Shown: piece by piece, positions 22,644 to 34,800 of the stretch
How positions within the stretch are numbered: the first letter of the stretch is position 1
Layout: each line of letters starts with the position of its first letter
Assembly: GCA_016858145.1 (NCBI GenBank)
Contig: JAEHOE010000028.1
Coordinates: 1 to 64,000 of the forward strand
DNA: 64,000 nucleotides
Origin: Edaphochlamys debaryana
Lineage: Eukaryota; Chlorophyta; Chlorophyceae; Chlamydomonadales
Direction of reading: 5' to 3'
Program-made: the position numbers and the translations under genes
Notes under the pieces: model-generated
Told to the model about the DNA's origin: nothing
The model's database searches: none
Seen by the model: only the letters and a program-made list of their open reading frames with translations

Positions 22644-25600
22644 ATGAAGGGCAAGGCGACCGCCATCCGCCGGCCCGTGAATTATTGGAACCGCTTCAAT
22701 GCTTGGTAGGCCCAGGGGGCCTTCCGCTGGGGCGGCCTGCTCCTCAGCCGGCTCGAACGAGGTCGCGGAGCATTTCGAGCTCGGCCCTTGCCGAAACGCG
22801 TCCTTTTGCCCACCTTACGTTTCCAGGTGGCGACAGGTGCTAGATGACACGGGGCGGCGACCTGAAGCGGCTGCTATCAACAGGTAGGGGCGGCCGGCCA
22901 AGCATCCTCGACCGACAGACGGCGTCGACGCCAGGTCACCAGCTCGCTTTCCGTTCGCAGGTGGTATGAGGAGTATGCGTCACAGACATGGCCAGCAGCC
23001 GAGATGCCCACGATGCTGGAGACGCGCGTTCACGCGAAATGTCTCAGGAGGTGCGTTTCGCGGGCACTGGCCGACTTGCAAGGGTCCCACCAGGCGTGAT
23101 GGCTTCAGATAAAGCGTGACATGCATGCGAAGAAACGTCGTTATGCCCCGGCTTCAACGTCCACGAGGCTTCCGACACGCCCCCAAAGTCACCGCCCCCT
23201 TTAACCCCTCAACCCTTGCGCGCAGCGTGGACGAGGTTCGCAACTACTTCAGGGTGTACCGCGCAGCCCGCAGGGTAAGCGGGGTCTTTTCCGAATCCGG
23301 TTGAGGTGCAGGGAAGGAAGCAAGGTCCGCAATCAGACCCAACGAGGCCAACCCTAGCTCCAGGAAGCTAGTGCAGCTGTTGTTGCAGCCTCCGGGACCG
23401 TGGCCTGCGCCCGTGCAAACAGGAAGTTCCGCGTGCACATGCGCGCAATCGCGAATGACAGGACAAACGGCACCCCAAGCAAACCCAGCGTATGCAACCG
23501 TTCGGCTTTCAACGCCTGCGTCCCTCCCGATATGCCCCAGGCGGAGGCGGCTGCTCGCCAGGACCGCATGGAGGATGGGCCTGGCGGTGGTGATGACGCG
23601 ACCGACACCGACGGCGGCCCATCACGCGGCCGCAAAGGCGGCGCACGCGCTGGAAGCACTCAGCGGGGCGGCGTTTCCAAGGGCGGCAACGCCCGCACCG
23701 GCCGAGCCGGATGCGACCAAGCCGGCGGCGCAGGCCGGCGGCAGGGCTCCCGCGCACGTGGCGACGACGGAGCCGACGACGATGACGACTGGCAGCCCGA
23801 GCAGCTGCGCTATTCGCAGCCCTCCGCCCGCACAGCCCCTACCCACCGGCGACAGCAGAGCGCCGGCAGCGGTGCAGTGGCAGGCTCCAGCGGCTTCCAC
23901 CAGGCGCAGGGGCAGCGCCACGCAGCCGGAAGCATTACGGTCCCCGCGTCGCCCATGCCCCACGCCGACGGCGCCGTCGACGGCAAGGAGCAGCGGATGG
24001 GCCTGGACGTCAACCAGCTGCCCTACCCTGGCCTGGACGGCCCCTGCAGCAGCGTCAGCACCGCCTCCCTCGGCGCGCTGTTGATGGGCGAGGACCAGGA
24101 GGACACCGCCTTTGGTGGCAACGCAGGTCCTGGCGGCCCCAGCCAGGCCGTGCACGGCGGCGCGCCCAAGGGGTTGCCCGCGCACCCCCCGCTCCCAGTT
24201 GGGCGTGGACCGCTGCCCCTCCCGCCGCAGCACGCGGGCGTGTACGACCCCGCAGCCTACGCCTACCAGCAGCGGCAGCACATGATGATGGCGGCGGCGG
24301 CAGGGCCGCAGGGCCTGCCGCCGCACTTCCACCAGCAGCTGCCGCCGGGCATGCAGCACATGGCGGGAGGCGGCATGCCCTCTGCTCAGCTGCACGCCGC
24401 AGCCCACGGCCACGCTCAGGGGCCCACCCAGCCCGGCAGCCTCCAGGCCCTCTTCGACGACGGGCTTGACATGGACACCGTGATCCACGCCGAGCTGACC
24501 CTGCTGCAGCCCAAGACCAAGCTGCAGCAGCCAGCTCCGCTGCAAGGGCAGCACGGCAGCCACCAGGGCCCGGGCGGGCCCTGCGCCTGGCCACCCGCAG
24601 ACCTGCGCCCCGACGCCTATCCCCCGCTGGAGCGCGGCCACAGCAACACGGTCACCACAACCGCGATGCCCCATATGCCGCCGCCCCACCTATACCCCCA
24701 CGGGCCAGCGCAGCACATGATGGCGCACCACCCCCACGGCCCGACGCCGCATCACGGACACCACCCGCACTACGCCCAGCAGGGTTACGCCCTGCCGCTG
24801 GACGTGGGCAGCTGGCATACGCACCTGCCCCACCTGCATCAGCAGCACCAGCACCAGCATGCCCAGCAGCATCCGCCGCCGCAGCAGCAGCAGCAGGCAC
24901 AGATGTCCCATGGGGTCAAGTCCGGGGGCACCTCATGTGAAGGCGTCAACGTGGCGCCTCCGGCCTCGGCCTGGCTCCAAGCCAAGCAGGAACACCAGCC
25001 AAACGGCCCCGTGGGGTCCTTGCCACAGCCGGGCAGCGCCGGAGACCAGCTGCCCCCCAGCGCCCTTCCATCGGTGAGAAACTTGACCCCCTAGTTCTCA
25101 TGTCTGCTCGTGAGTGGCTTTCCTTTTGCGGTCATCGTCGTCAGACTGCACATCCCTCTTACTCATTTCCGCTGTGCCCCTTCCCGCCCACGCAGCCGGA
25201 CGCGCCCAGCTGCCTCTCCCAGATGGCCCCAGCACCGCCGCAGTGCAGGATCGAGGCGGGCAACCCCAGCCAGCCGAGCAGCCTGTGGATGGGCGAGATG
25301 GCGGGCGACCAGGACATGCAGGACGCAGGCGGCAGCCAGGGCGCCAACCGCACGCAGGACTCCATGCAGCCGGCCCACAACACGCCCGTGTGGGGCCTCA
25401 CGCAGCAGGCGCAGCAGCAGGCTCACCAGCAGCACAGCGGCTCCCAGGGTCCGCCCAGCTGCGCCGACGCGTCACAGCAGGAGCTGCACCAGCAGGACCT
25501 GCACCGCAGCAGTGCGGGCCTAGGCGCGCAAGCTGCCATGCCCGGTGGCGCCGAGCTCGGCGGCGACACCGAGCTGCGGCGGCGGTTGGAGGCAGCGGGC

Positions 25601-26752
25601 TCACGTGCAGCCCATATGGTCGGACGCGGCAACGCCCAGTCGCAGCTTCCGCCGCTGCCGCCGCTGCCCAACTTCCACATGCGCCCGCCCCAGCTGGCAG
25701 GCCCCGGCCCCTTCCACTACCGCGCCGCCAGCACCGGCTCCGGCCTCACCAGCGCCAGCGACGCCAGCAGCTGCCTGGCGCCGTCCTGGCCCGCGCCGCC
25801 GCCGCCCCAGCACCCGCAGTCCCGGCCGCACAGCTTCTCCTCCTCCACGTGCTCCTCCTGGCCCGCCGCACAGCCCCAGTCGCTTCCCCAGCAGCCTGTC
25901 ACGCTCATGGACGGGACGCCGAGCGCCGCCGCCTGCCAGTCGGAGAACTGGTCTGGGGCCGCCGATCACGGTGCCAATGCCGCACAGCCCGGCACCGTGC
26001 AGCGCCCGTTTGACGTGACGCTCCTGGCGCAGCGCCTGCGCCTGCCGCAGGCCAACCTCCAGCCGCAAGGCATGGCGCAGCATGGGCTGGCCCCTGCCGG
26101 GCCCGGCGTGGGGTTCTCCGGCTCGCCCTTCGGCCGCAGGCATAGCCAGCCTGGAGAGGACGTGTTTGAACGCATGAACCAGCAGCAGCAACAGCTGCAG
26201 CACATGGGCTCAGGGCCGGCCCTGGGCGCCTGCGGAGCGCCCGCTCTGGAGGCGACGCGCAGCGTGCCAGTATCCGTACAGGTGAATGCGTGCCAGAGTG
26301 CACCCTGGGGCAACCAGCTGTGACATGGTCCTTCGCCTGTCGTGACTGACGAGTGCCTTCACTCTGTCGAATGCACCCTCTCACGATCTGTCCTCGCCCC
26401 TCGTCCGCCCGCGCAGGAGCCCCCCGGCGCAGCTCCGTCGGCCGAAGCCCCTCCCCCGGCTGCCGCCCTGATGGCGCCACCTGCCAGCCGGCCTACGCTG
26501 GTGCGCACTCTGTCGGCCCCGCCCGGAGACACGCCGCGGACGGCGGCCGCCGCGGCGGCTGCAGGCCAGGGCCCCTTTGACGCCCCTTCCATGGGCATGA
26601 CGCCCCGCCACGGGGGTGCGGGGCTCAACACGCCCGGAATCGGCCTCCTCGGCAGCCCCATGGGGTGTTGGGCCGACAGCGCCCTGGCCGAGCTGGAGGG
26701 TGACGCCGTTTGGCTGAACGGTCTGCTCGGAGTCTCTGCCACGCCGACCTGA
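22644..26752 (+). CDS. Gln/His-rich putative transcription factor with a divergent TALE-homeodomain-like N terminus
   Basis: Seven exons join in phase: 22644-22705, 22827-22883, 22961-23050, 23226-23274, 23364-25073, 25196-26281, 26417-26752, giving about 1129 residues. The four short first exons encode residues 1-86, rich in Trp, Tyr and Arg. Residues 35-86 show W-x8-W-P-x6-M-L (INRWYEEYASQTWP, then PTML) and, 17 residues later, V-x-N-Y-F-x3-R (EVRNYFRVYRAARR). TALE homeodomains have W-x8-Y-P-x6-[ML]-L and V-x-N-W-F-I-N-x-R, so helices 1-3 align, but the key recognition Asn is Val and there is an insertion before helix 3. The remaining 1000 residues are Gln, His, Ala, Pro and Gly-rich with no recognised domain, as in activator regions. 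DNA binding is inference. A poly(A) signal lies at 27373. Confidence 0.6.
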
Positions 26753-27372
26753 ACGTGACCCTCTATGCAGACAGCACAACGGGTTTAGCTTTTCACCTTG
26801 GGGCGGGGGGTAGGGTCATCTATTGCTGGAGTGTGAACCCTTACCGGCAGAGCAGCGCTGCTGACAACGCAGCTGCGTGATAGGTTATCCGGCATATGGC
26901 CGGCGCGTACGCGGTTATGCCCCCATTTTGTCGGTATGGACAGGACAGAATTAGACAGGACAGACGAGTGGGATGGACTAGTGCATCGCAGCGGTGCAGA
27001 CGAAAGCCCAGGCATTACCAGTAGCTCCAGTTTACCATGACTGCTTTGAGATTGACAGGCGTGCTGGGGCTGTGCCCCCAAACCCATTGTTGTGGAATGT
27101 GCCGTTGCAGGCAATTAGCTTCTTCAGTTGGTAGCTTGTGCCATTGGGATTGGCTGGAGTTGTATGAGCAGGGATCGGTACTTGCGTGTCGGTGGCAGGG
27201 AGAGCAGTGGTTGGTGGTGCGGCACGTAGCTGATATGAGTGTTCACTGTTCAGCAGTCTAGGTGGCGGGGTGGCGCAGGCGCACTTTGACTGAGTGCAGG
27301 TGTTCTGGGAAGGATGAGGAGTGCTGCATCACGGCAGTAGCAGGTACGCGCAGCAGGAGTGTGGGATCACTT

Positions 27373-27377
27373 TGTAA
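27373..27377 (+). promoter_or_regulatory. TGTAA poly(A) signal of the homeodomain-like gene
   Basis: TGTAA lies 621 nt after the stop codon at 26752, before the hAT element. The 3' UTR and the rest of 26753-27606 show no coding potential. Confidence 0.5.
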
Positions 27378-27614
27378 CACTGAGGTGCGCCGCTCCGCTC
27401 CGCTAATCAACGTGCCCTAGATCTCGACGCACGCAGCTGGCGTATACTAAAGCTGGAGCGGTGTCTGCCCGTGGGGCCATGGCGCCGTGCCCGCCATCCC
27501 CACCGCTCGACGCTCTGGTGAATCCGTGGCATTGATCTGCAGCAGGACGTGCCGGCCCCTGACGGCGCAAGCAGGCTGCTGGCACTCAAGCACAGTGATT
27601 CTGTCTTCCAGAAC

Positions 27615-28391
27615 CAGGGTTGCCGATACGTATCGGTCCCCGTATTGATACGGATACGTATCAATACGGATACGGCCTCTCGCTGCCGTATTAATACGGC
27701 ATGCGGCACGGGGGTACCGGCCGGGCAGCCGGGGGCCGGCGGAGGGCGGGGGGTAACGTGGGGTGCTGGGGTGCGTCGGTCGGCAGCTCAGCCGTCCGTT
27801 CCGCCGTAGCCGATGCCCTACGCATTCCCTGCGCTTCTACATGAACGCGGAGCGCAACAGCGCATTCGCTCGCAGAATGTATCATTTCCGCCCCAAATGA
27901 CGCAAAAGTTCTGCCCGCCATGGAACATTTCGCCTCCGCAAGGCCCCAATGTTCTGGCCCAGGGCCCGTGACTTGGCAGTGTGGGATGCTATGCGGGGTG
28001 TAGGAGGCCAAGCCAGGGCCTGCCAGGGGTGGGCAGGGGCAGGTGTGACCAGGGCCCCACCACCTCCGCATCGAACCTCTCTGGGGGTCCGCAGGAAGGT
28101 GTTCTGGCCGTAACATTTTGACCCCTAGCGACGAGAAAGTTCTGTCCGCCACGTAACATTCTTGCCCAGCCGGCCAGGAAAGTTCTGGGATTTCAGAAAC
28201 CTTGGCCCCGGAAGATAGCAACACTGTTCGCTCGTGCACAAGGCGGCAGTATGGGCTGCCGTACGCTGCCGTATTAATACGGCTGGGCGCCGCCGTATTG
28301 AAGCCGTAATAAGCCGTATTAGCGAGGAGGGGGCCGTGTTGCGTATTGATACGCGTATTGGCACCGGGGGCTGCCGTATTGTGCAACCCTG
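27615..28391. mobile_element. Non-autonomous hAT-type DNA transposon (777 bp) with 8-bp target duplication
   Basis: The element begins CAGGGTTGC and ends GCAACCCTG, a perfect 9-bp terminal inverted repeat, and is flanked on both sides by the same 8 bases, TCCAGAAC (27607-27614 and 28392-28399). An 8-bp target duplication with CAGGG-type termini is the signature of the hAT superfamily. Both ends are packed with subterminal copies of CGTATTRATACG and related palindromes, as expected of hAT transposase-binding arrays. The interior has no transposase frame but holds an imperfect direct repeat: AAAGTTCTG(C/T)CCGCCA(T/C)G near 27903 and 28137. It must have been mobilised by a transposase made elsewhere. 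Confidence 0.85.
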
Positions 28392-28399
28392 TCCAGAAC

Positions 28400-28990
28400 T
28401 ATTCCCTCCGGGAGCCGTGCACGAGAGTTGGATGTCGGTTTCGGTAGAAGGGTTTTGGGGGTTAATCTGCAGCGGGCTGTCATGCCCTGCGCAGTGGGGG
28501 CCCTCGGGGGACGTGCCACGCCCTGCCCATCAGCGCGGTGAATCCCCGACGTGAAGGACCATTCTGTCGACAATGCGGGGGCCTTACATCGCCTGTGCGC
28601 TCGGCCGTCATCGAGCCGGGGGCAGTGCGCGCGACCCCATCCGCAGGGAGAGCGCCCATACTTGGCCAGGGGGCGGGCGGGTTGGCCACAGGGTTGGGGC
28701 GCTGTGCCGTGCATGCATCGCCCAGGCCCCGCAGCGCTACTGCTTACATCGCGCACTCTAGCATACGCTTGCGCGTCTGCAGGCAGCTTGCTACACAGAG
28801 AGCGACTCAGCGGCACGACTGAGCTGTAGCCGTCTGAGCGCGCTCTGCCGCGATAGCAGCAGCCGCAGCTCAGCGTCTTTCTGGGCATTGATAAGTTACC
28901 CTTGGAACGATACTAGAAGCTTTGTAAGGCTGATCAGGCCGTCGAGGCGATTGCTTGGCAGCTGCGACGGGCGGGGGCGCATCCTGCAGT
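28400..28990. other. Upstream region of the ERdj1-like gene
   Basis: Between the hAT insertion and the start codon at 28991 no gene is supported. The promoter and leader of the ERdj1-like gene should lie here. Confidence 0.45.
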
Positions 28991-31385
28991 ATGCTGCACC
29001 GCGGAATCCTTGCGGTGCTGCTGCTGCTATGCTGCTGCCTTGGCGCGTATGCAAAGGCCAGCATCTCCGCAGCGGAGCTCGCCCATCTCAACCTGTACAA
29101 GGTGCTTGGTGTGGACAGCAAAGCAACCTCTACCGTTATCGCTAAGGCGTATCGCAAGCTCGCGATCAAGTACCACCCGGACAAGAACCCGAAGGCGAGT
29201 GTCTGCGGGCGGGGTGGGGACCCCGGGCCGTGGCGGGAAAGCCCGGGACAGCTACTGGCCAGAGAACCGTCTGACATTAGTCCTAAAGGGGAGGGGGCCA
29301 AGTGGGGAACCTGCCCGGGGCGGGGGAGTCTGGCGTTTGTCGGCCCTTCTCCCCCGCCTCCGCACCCGTCTCATGCGTCCCCAGCCGCGCACCGCCTGGC
29401 CCCTGACAGTCTTCTCTGCCCGACCCCGACCAACGCAGGGACATGACCAGTTCATCCGCATCGCCTATGCCTACGAGATCCTGGGCGACGATGACAAGCG
29501 CGCGCACTACGACGCGAGCCGCTTCGACCCCAACTTCATGCCGCAGCCGGCCCCGGACTGGGACACATGGCAGCCCCCGCCCCCGCCAACCACCACCGTC
29601 TTCGAGGAGTGGGGCCAGCATAACATATACGTAGACCTGCTCATGCTATTGCTACTGGGCATTGCCACCTGGGGGGCCTGGATGGGCCTCATATGGTGGA
29701 ACGCCTACCGCCGCGCCGCCGCCAAAGCGGCCGCCAAGGCCAAGGCCGCCGCCAGCGTCCCTGCGCCCCGGCCCGCGGGGCCCTCCGCCCGCGCCCGGCA
29801 GCGGCAGGCGGCAGCGGCTAACGCGAGCTCCAGCAGCGAGGAGGAGGAGGGCGGCGAGGAGCAGCAGGCGGGGCAGGCGGGCGGGGAGGCGCCAAAGGGG
29901 CGGTCCCTGCTGGAGGCTGCGGCGCGGCCCGCCCCCACCGCCTCGTCCAGCGAGTGGAGCTCCGAGGAGCTGCGGCTGCTGGACAAGGCGCTCAAGCGCT
30001 TCCCAGTGGTGGGTCGGGGCGGGGGTTGATGTGGGTCGGGGCCGGGTCGGGTTGGAGTGGGTCGGGTTGGACCTGGCCGGGTCGGAGTGGTTCGGTTGCG
30101 CTGGGGGTTGCGCGGGGGCCGGAGGGGAAGAGGGCTCGAGCGCTTTCGGGTGGTGGGCTGGGTTGGAGTGGGTCGGGCGGGGGTGGGTCGGGCGGGCTGG
30201 GGGTGGGTGGAGACGTGCTCGAGCTTCGCACGCGTCCGGTGGCGCTAATCGGATTGGAATGGGTCGGGCCGGGAGTGGGTCGGGCCAGCAATGATCAGGG
30301 TGGGGTGGGTGGGGTGGTAAGTGGACGGCTTGTGCTTGGGTGTGATGGCTGAGGGGTCCAAGTGCTGGCCCTTGGTAGCTCGGGGCTGGAGTGGTGCGTT
30401 GTGTGGCACCGGGGCTCCCGGGCGTGGGGTCGGTGCCGAGCTGGCTGGCGCCATTGTAGGCGTGGGAGTGGGGTGTGCCCAGGTGCGAAGCCTTAGAGCA
30501 CAGGGGGTGTCGTCATGCGTCGGCTGGCGGGCAACCGCCCGACCAGATCCTGAAGCAGCTCGGACACAGGGGCTGCGCTCCTGGGGTCTGTCGCATAGGC
30601 AGGGCCTGGGCACTCGGCTCCACCGCCCAAGCATCCGCGTCGCGCAGCAGTAGTCCGCGCAGTTGCAGGTCACCAACCGGGGCCGCAGGCTCCACACGAG
30701 GTCACACGGTGCAATGCCTGCCGCCGCCTACCTCTTCCCCAACCCCGCCCGCAACCGCCCGCTGCCGTAGGGCACGATCAAGCGCTGGGAGGCGGTGGCG
30801 TCCGTGGTGCGGACCCGCACCGTGGAGGAGGTGGTGAGCATGGTCAAGACGCACAAGGGCGCTGCGCTGCGGCACAAGGAGATGGAGGACTGGAAGGCCG
30901 GCCGCAAGCCCCTCAAGGTTCCCGTCACCAACGCCACGCCAGACATACGGGACGGCGATGGCATGGTGGCCGTGGTGGCATCCGCGAATGGGGCTGGATC
31001 TGGATCTGGATCTGGGTCGGGGGCGGGGGTGGGAGCGGGAGCGGGAGCAGCGGATGCGGCGGCCAACGGCGGGGCGGGGGCGAAGAAGGCTGCGGGCAAG
31101 GCGGGGGCCAAGGGCGAGGACGCGCCTTGGAGCGCGGAGGAGGAGGCGGCGCTGGTGGCCGCGCTAAAGACGCACCGCAAGGCCAAGGATGCGGCGGCGG
31201 ACGCGGGCGCGGAGGCGGTGGCTGCGGCGGCAGACGCTGAGAAACAGCGCTGGAAGGCCATTGCGGCGCTGGTGCCCGGCCGGACGCCGGCGCAGTGCAT
31301 TCGGCGGTACAAGCTGCTGAAGGAGGCGTGGAAGGCTAAGAAGGGCGAGGCGGCGGGTGGGGACGCGGGCGGGGACGCCGAGTAG
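28991..31385 (+). CDS. ER-membrane J-protein with SANT domains (ERdj1/DNAJC1-like)
   Basis: Exons 28991-29194, 29439-30008 and 30771-31385 give 462 residues. A signal peptide ([21 protein letters not shown]) is followed by a J domain (about 33-95) with the essential HPD at 62-64 and [14 protein letters not shown], a membrane segment (about 131-155, [17 protein letters not shown]), then a basic and acidic cytosolic part. A SANT-like helix set spans exons 2-3 ([31 protein letters not shown]), and a second SANT/Myb domain is at the C terminus ([37 protein letters not shown]). The order signal peptide, lumenal J domain, membrane span, SANT is that of ERdj1/MTJ1, which recruits BiP/Hsp70 to translocating ribosomes. 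Intron 1 appears to use a GC donor (AAG|GCGAGT); a GT six bases on would add two residues. The start was chosen for the signal peptide. Confidence 0.85.
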
Positions 31386-31884
31386 GGCGTTGTGCAGACG
31401 CCTCGCGGGGGGACGGACGTCTCGGCGGCGGCGGGGCAAGGGCGGGCTGGCCGGGGCTGATGGCAGACTGCGGCTGGGCGGCGAGACTGAGGGCAGAGGC
31501 AAGACAAGAGTGGACTGTGAGTGGGCCTTGAGAAGTGTGTGAACACGCAGACCTTCGGGAAGAATGGAGGTTGCGTAGAGCAAAGCCGAACCGTTCTGGT
31601 CGCGTTCGTGTTGGCTCGACCCAGCGTTCGTGCACAGCCCTGCTGCCCCCGCATCCCGTTGAGCGGCCCCACGTATACCGCCACCCCTCATTACCAGTAC
31701 CACCACTACGCATAGAGCATCGTGCCACTCAGCCGCTCCCGCGCATTCGGAGTATCCAAGGAACTTGCGTGTCAACACATCCCGCCAACTTGGCGCGTCC
31801 TACCTTTGGGAACCCGAATTCAGCCCGCAGACATGAGTTTATGACTATTCACGCTGCAAGGGAGCTCGGGCGCTCGGCGCGGAG
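31386..31884. other. Intergenic region before the LPA1-like gene
   Basis: About 500 bp between two genes on the same strand. No coding exon and no TGTAA signal were seen. Confidence 0.45.
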
Positions 31885-34800
31885 ATGTCCTCGACGAGGC
31901 GGGGCGAGGGCGGGGTGCCCAAGAAGCGGGCCGTCTCCTCCAAGTATGACGTGCACAAGGTGCGAGGAGACTGTTGAAATGTAGAGGAGGAGTCCAAGCG
32001 GCCCAATGCCACACCCATTTCGCGCCCGCTCGCACGCAGGTCAAGGTCTGGCTGGGCGACAACCTAGACCACTATTACATCCTGTCGCGATTCTTGATCA
32101 GCCGCAGCCTCACCATCACCAAAATCCCGAGCACCAAGGTGCGCACGTGTTTCTGGGCCTGGACCCGCCCCCGCCCCCCCCCACTCACACTTTCACACCA
32201 CGGTGTCCAGTCTCTGCGAAAGAGGACCATGTGGGGAGCGGCTGACATGCTAGACCAGAGTGGGGGGGCCGTGCTCGCCGAGGGGCGCAAGGGCTGTGGG
32301 GCCGGCAATGGGGGTCCGCGGGACCCGCGCCGGGCCCCGGGGCGGTGCAGGCTGCAGTGATGGCTGCACGGGCGGGCGGGCAGGTGTACAGTGATGATGC
32401 TAGTGGCATGACCTCTTCCCCGTGCCGATGGCCGCCCTGACTTGCCGCACCCTAGGCCGTCAAGATTGCACTGGAGCTGAAGAAGCACCTGGTGGACCAT
32501 GACAAGCTCAGCGTCAGCCAGGTGGGGATGGATGGACGCGGCTTGGGTGGAAGGCCTCTCGAACCGTCTCACACATCTGCGTTGGCAGCTGAACGGAGTT
32601 CGGCCTGAGATACGTGGGGGGGTTCCAGTGGGGACTCAGCCGGGGTCACCTGCCGCCGCAAGCCCAGGTTCCCCACTTGCTTCGTCCGCCTCCCTCCGCC
32701 CCTTGCGCCCCCAGACGGAGCTGGAGGAGACGCTGTTTGGCCTCATGCGAGCCAAGGGCTACGGACAGGTGCGCCGCAACTGGAGTCGGATCTGGATGTG
32801 GATCTGGATCTGGATCTGTACTCCGGGGCCGGAGCCAGATCTGACTTGGCTAGCCCGGCACTGCCGGGTTCGCTCCCGGTCCACAGACCCGAGTAGCCCG
32901 CGCCCCGCGCGTCCTGGGTCTTACGACGAAGGCGAGGGCTAACATCTGGCCTCGCCTCCTCCTCCCCCAACAACACCAAAAGGCGTACATCGACTGCTAC
33001 CGCACCGTGTCCGCCTTCTACCAGCTGAGACAGCCGCTGGTGGTGGTGGTGTGCGGGGCGCCGTGCACGGGTGGGTGGAGGGGGTGGGTGGGATAGCGGA
33101 GGACGTGGCTTGGGGCGGGCTGTGGAGGATTGGGATGGGGGCTTGGGGCGGGGTATGGGGTGTTGCGAGCCGTGCAGGGATGGGCGGCGGTTGGTTGATG
33201 CGAGCGGTGGATGCGCGTTATATGTCATGGTCGGCTGGACGGGCAACACGACACGGTCAAGCATCTGGCTTCCTCTGCCCTTGCACAGCCCTTCGAGTCT
33301 TTCCGCTCCCCCTCTTGCTGCACCCCAGGCAAGTCCACCATCGCGCAGCAGCTGGCGGCTCGGCTCAACATGCCCAACGTCATGCAGACGGACGTCATCT
33401 GCGAGGTGGGGGGGGGGCGGAGGACGGAGAGAGGCCACCTACTGCCTGGCGTTGGGAGGTGGGGGGCGCTGGGGGGCGTGGGATGAAGTGTAATGAATGA
33501 AAGCATTCCCACATGCTGACACTCTCGCTCCCCATGGGCCCTGATTACCCTATACACTCCGACAGCTGATGCGCCGGGGCCAGGGCGGCGTGCTCAACCC
33601 CGTGCCACCCTGGTGCCGCCGCCACCTCGCCCGCCCGCACACCCCCGCCGCCCCGCCGGACTCCGCTGGCGCCAACGCCGCGGCCGCGGCCGCCACCAGT
33701 CCTTCCCCGGCCTCCGCCGCCTTGCCGCGGGACACTGGCTCCGCGGGCGGCAGCGGCGGTGGCGGCAGCCTGCTCTCCCCGGGAGGTTTTCCCAACTACT
33801 CTGCCTGCGACGCTGGGGGCCCTCAGCCGGCGGGGCAGGAGGGCGGAGAGAAGGACGGGGGCGTGAAAGGGGAAGGGGAGCAGAGCGAGGAGGAGGAGGA
33901 GGAGGGGGAGGGGGGTGAGGAGGCGCTGCTCCTGGCTGAGTTCACGGCCGAGTGCCGGGTGGTGCGGAGGGCGCTGGAGGGGGACTTCAACAAGGTGGGG
34001 CGGGGGGGGGGGGGGGGGGGGGGGGGGGGCGGGGGCGGGGTTAAGGTGGGGCCTGGCAGGCACGTCACGGTCTACTGGCAGCGTATTACTGGTCACGTGG
34101 GCGGTGCAGCCACGGCGCTGTCGCACCAAGCGCCCGTCACCCCCACCCACCCGACCCCCCACCCACCCCCCAGGCCCTGAGCGACGGCAAGCCCCTCATC
34201 GTGGAGGGCTCCCACCTGGACCCCGCCCGCCTGCTGGGGGAGCTGCAGGCAGGGGGAGGGGGGAGGGGTGGAAGAAGGGGTGTAGCGGGGCGACAGCGAG
34301 GGGCCGGCTAGAGGGGCGCTGCCACCGGGTTGGGCTGGGCGGGTTCGCCCTAGGACTTTGGGGTTGTTGCTGTTACACGGACAAGGGCATCAGCCGTTAA
34401 CCCCCAAACTCCCGTGGGCCAAAGGGCCTGCGCCGTAGCGAGGAGCCACCAACACCCCCTCCCCCCTCACCTCCCAACCCCTGCCTTCCCCCCGCCCCCC
34501 CCCCCACAGGGTCAGGGCATCGTGCTCCTCCCCCTGGAGCAGGTGCCGCCCACGCCCGCAGCGCCCACGCCCCTGGGCCTGGGCCTGGGCCCGCAGCTTT
34601 CGGAGCGGCGGGCCTCGCTGGGCCCGCGCGGGCCCCTGCGGCCGCAGCGGCCTCCCATCTGGGAAGCTGACGCGGAGGGTCCAGGCGCAGAGGAGGGCCC
34701 GGGCGGTGCAGGGCACGAGGCGGAGGCGCTGGCGGAGGAAGGGGTGTCGAGGGGCGGGCTGAGCCCAGGCACGGGCGCGGGCGCGGGCGGGGGCGGCAGT

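Noticed and set aside
22644..26752. Identification as GSP1 or GSM1 (mating-type homeodomain proteins)
   Set aside because: No KNOX, ELK or BELL regions, the recognition Asn is missing and the domain is at the extreme N terminus.
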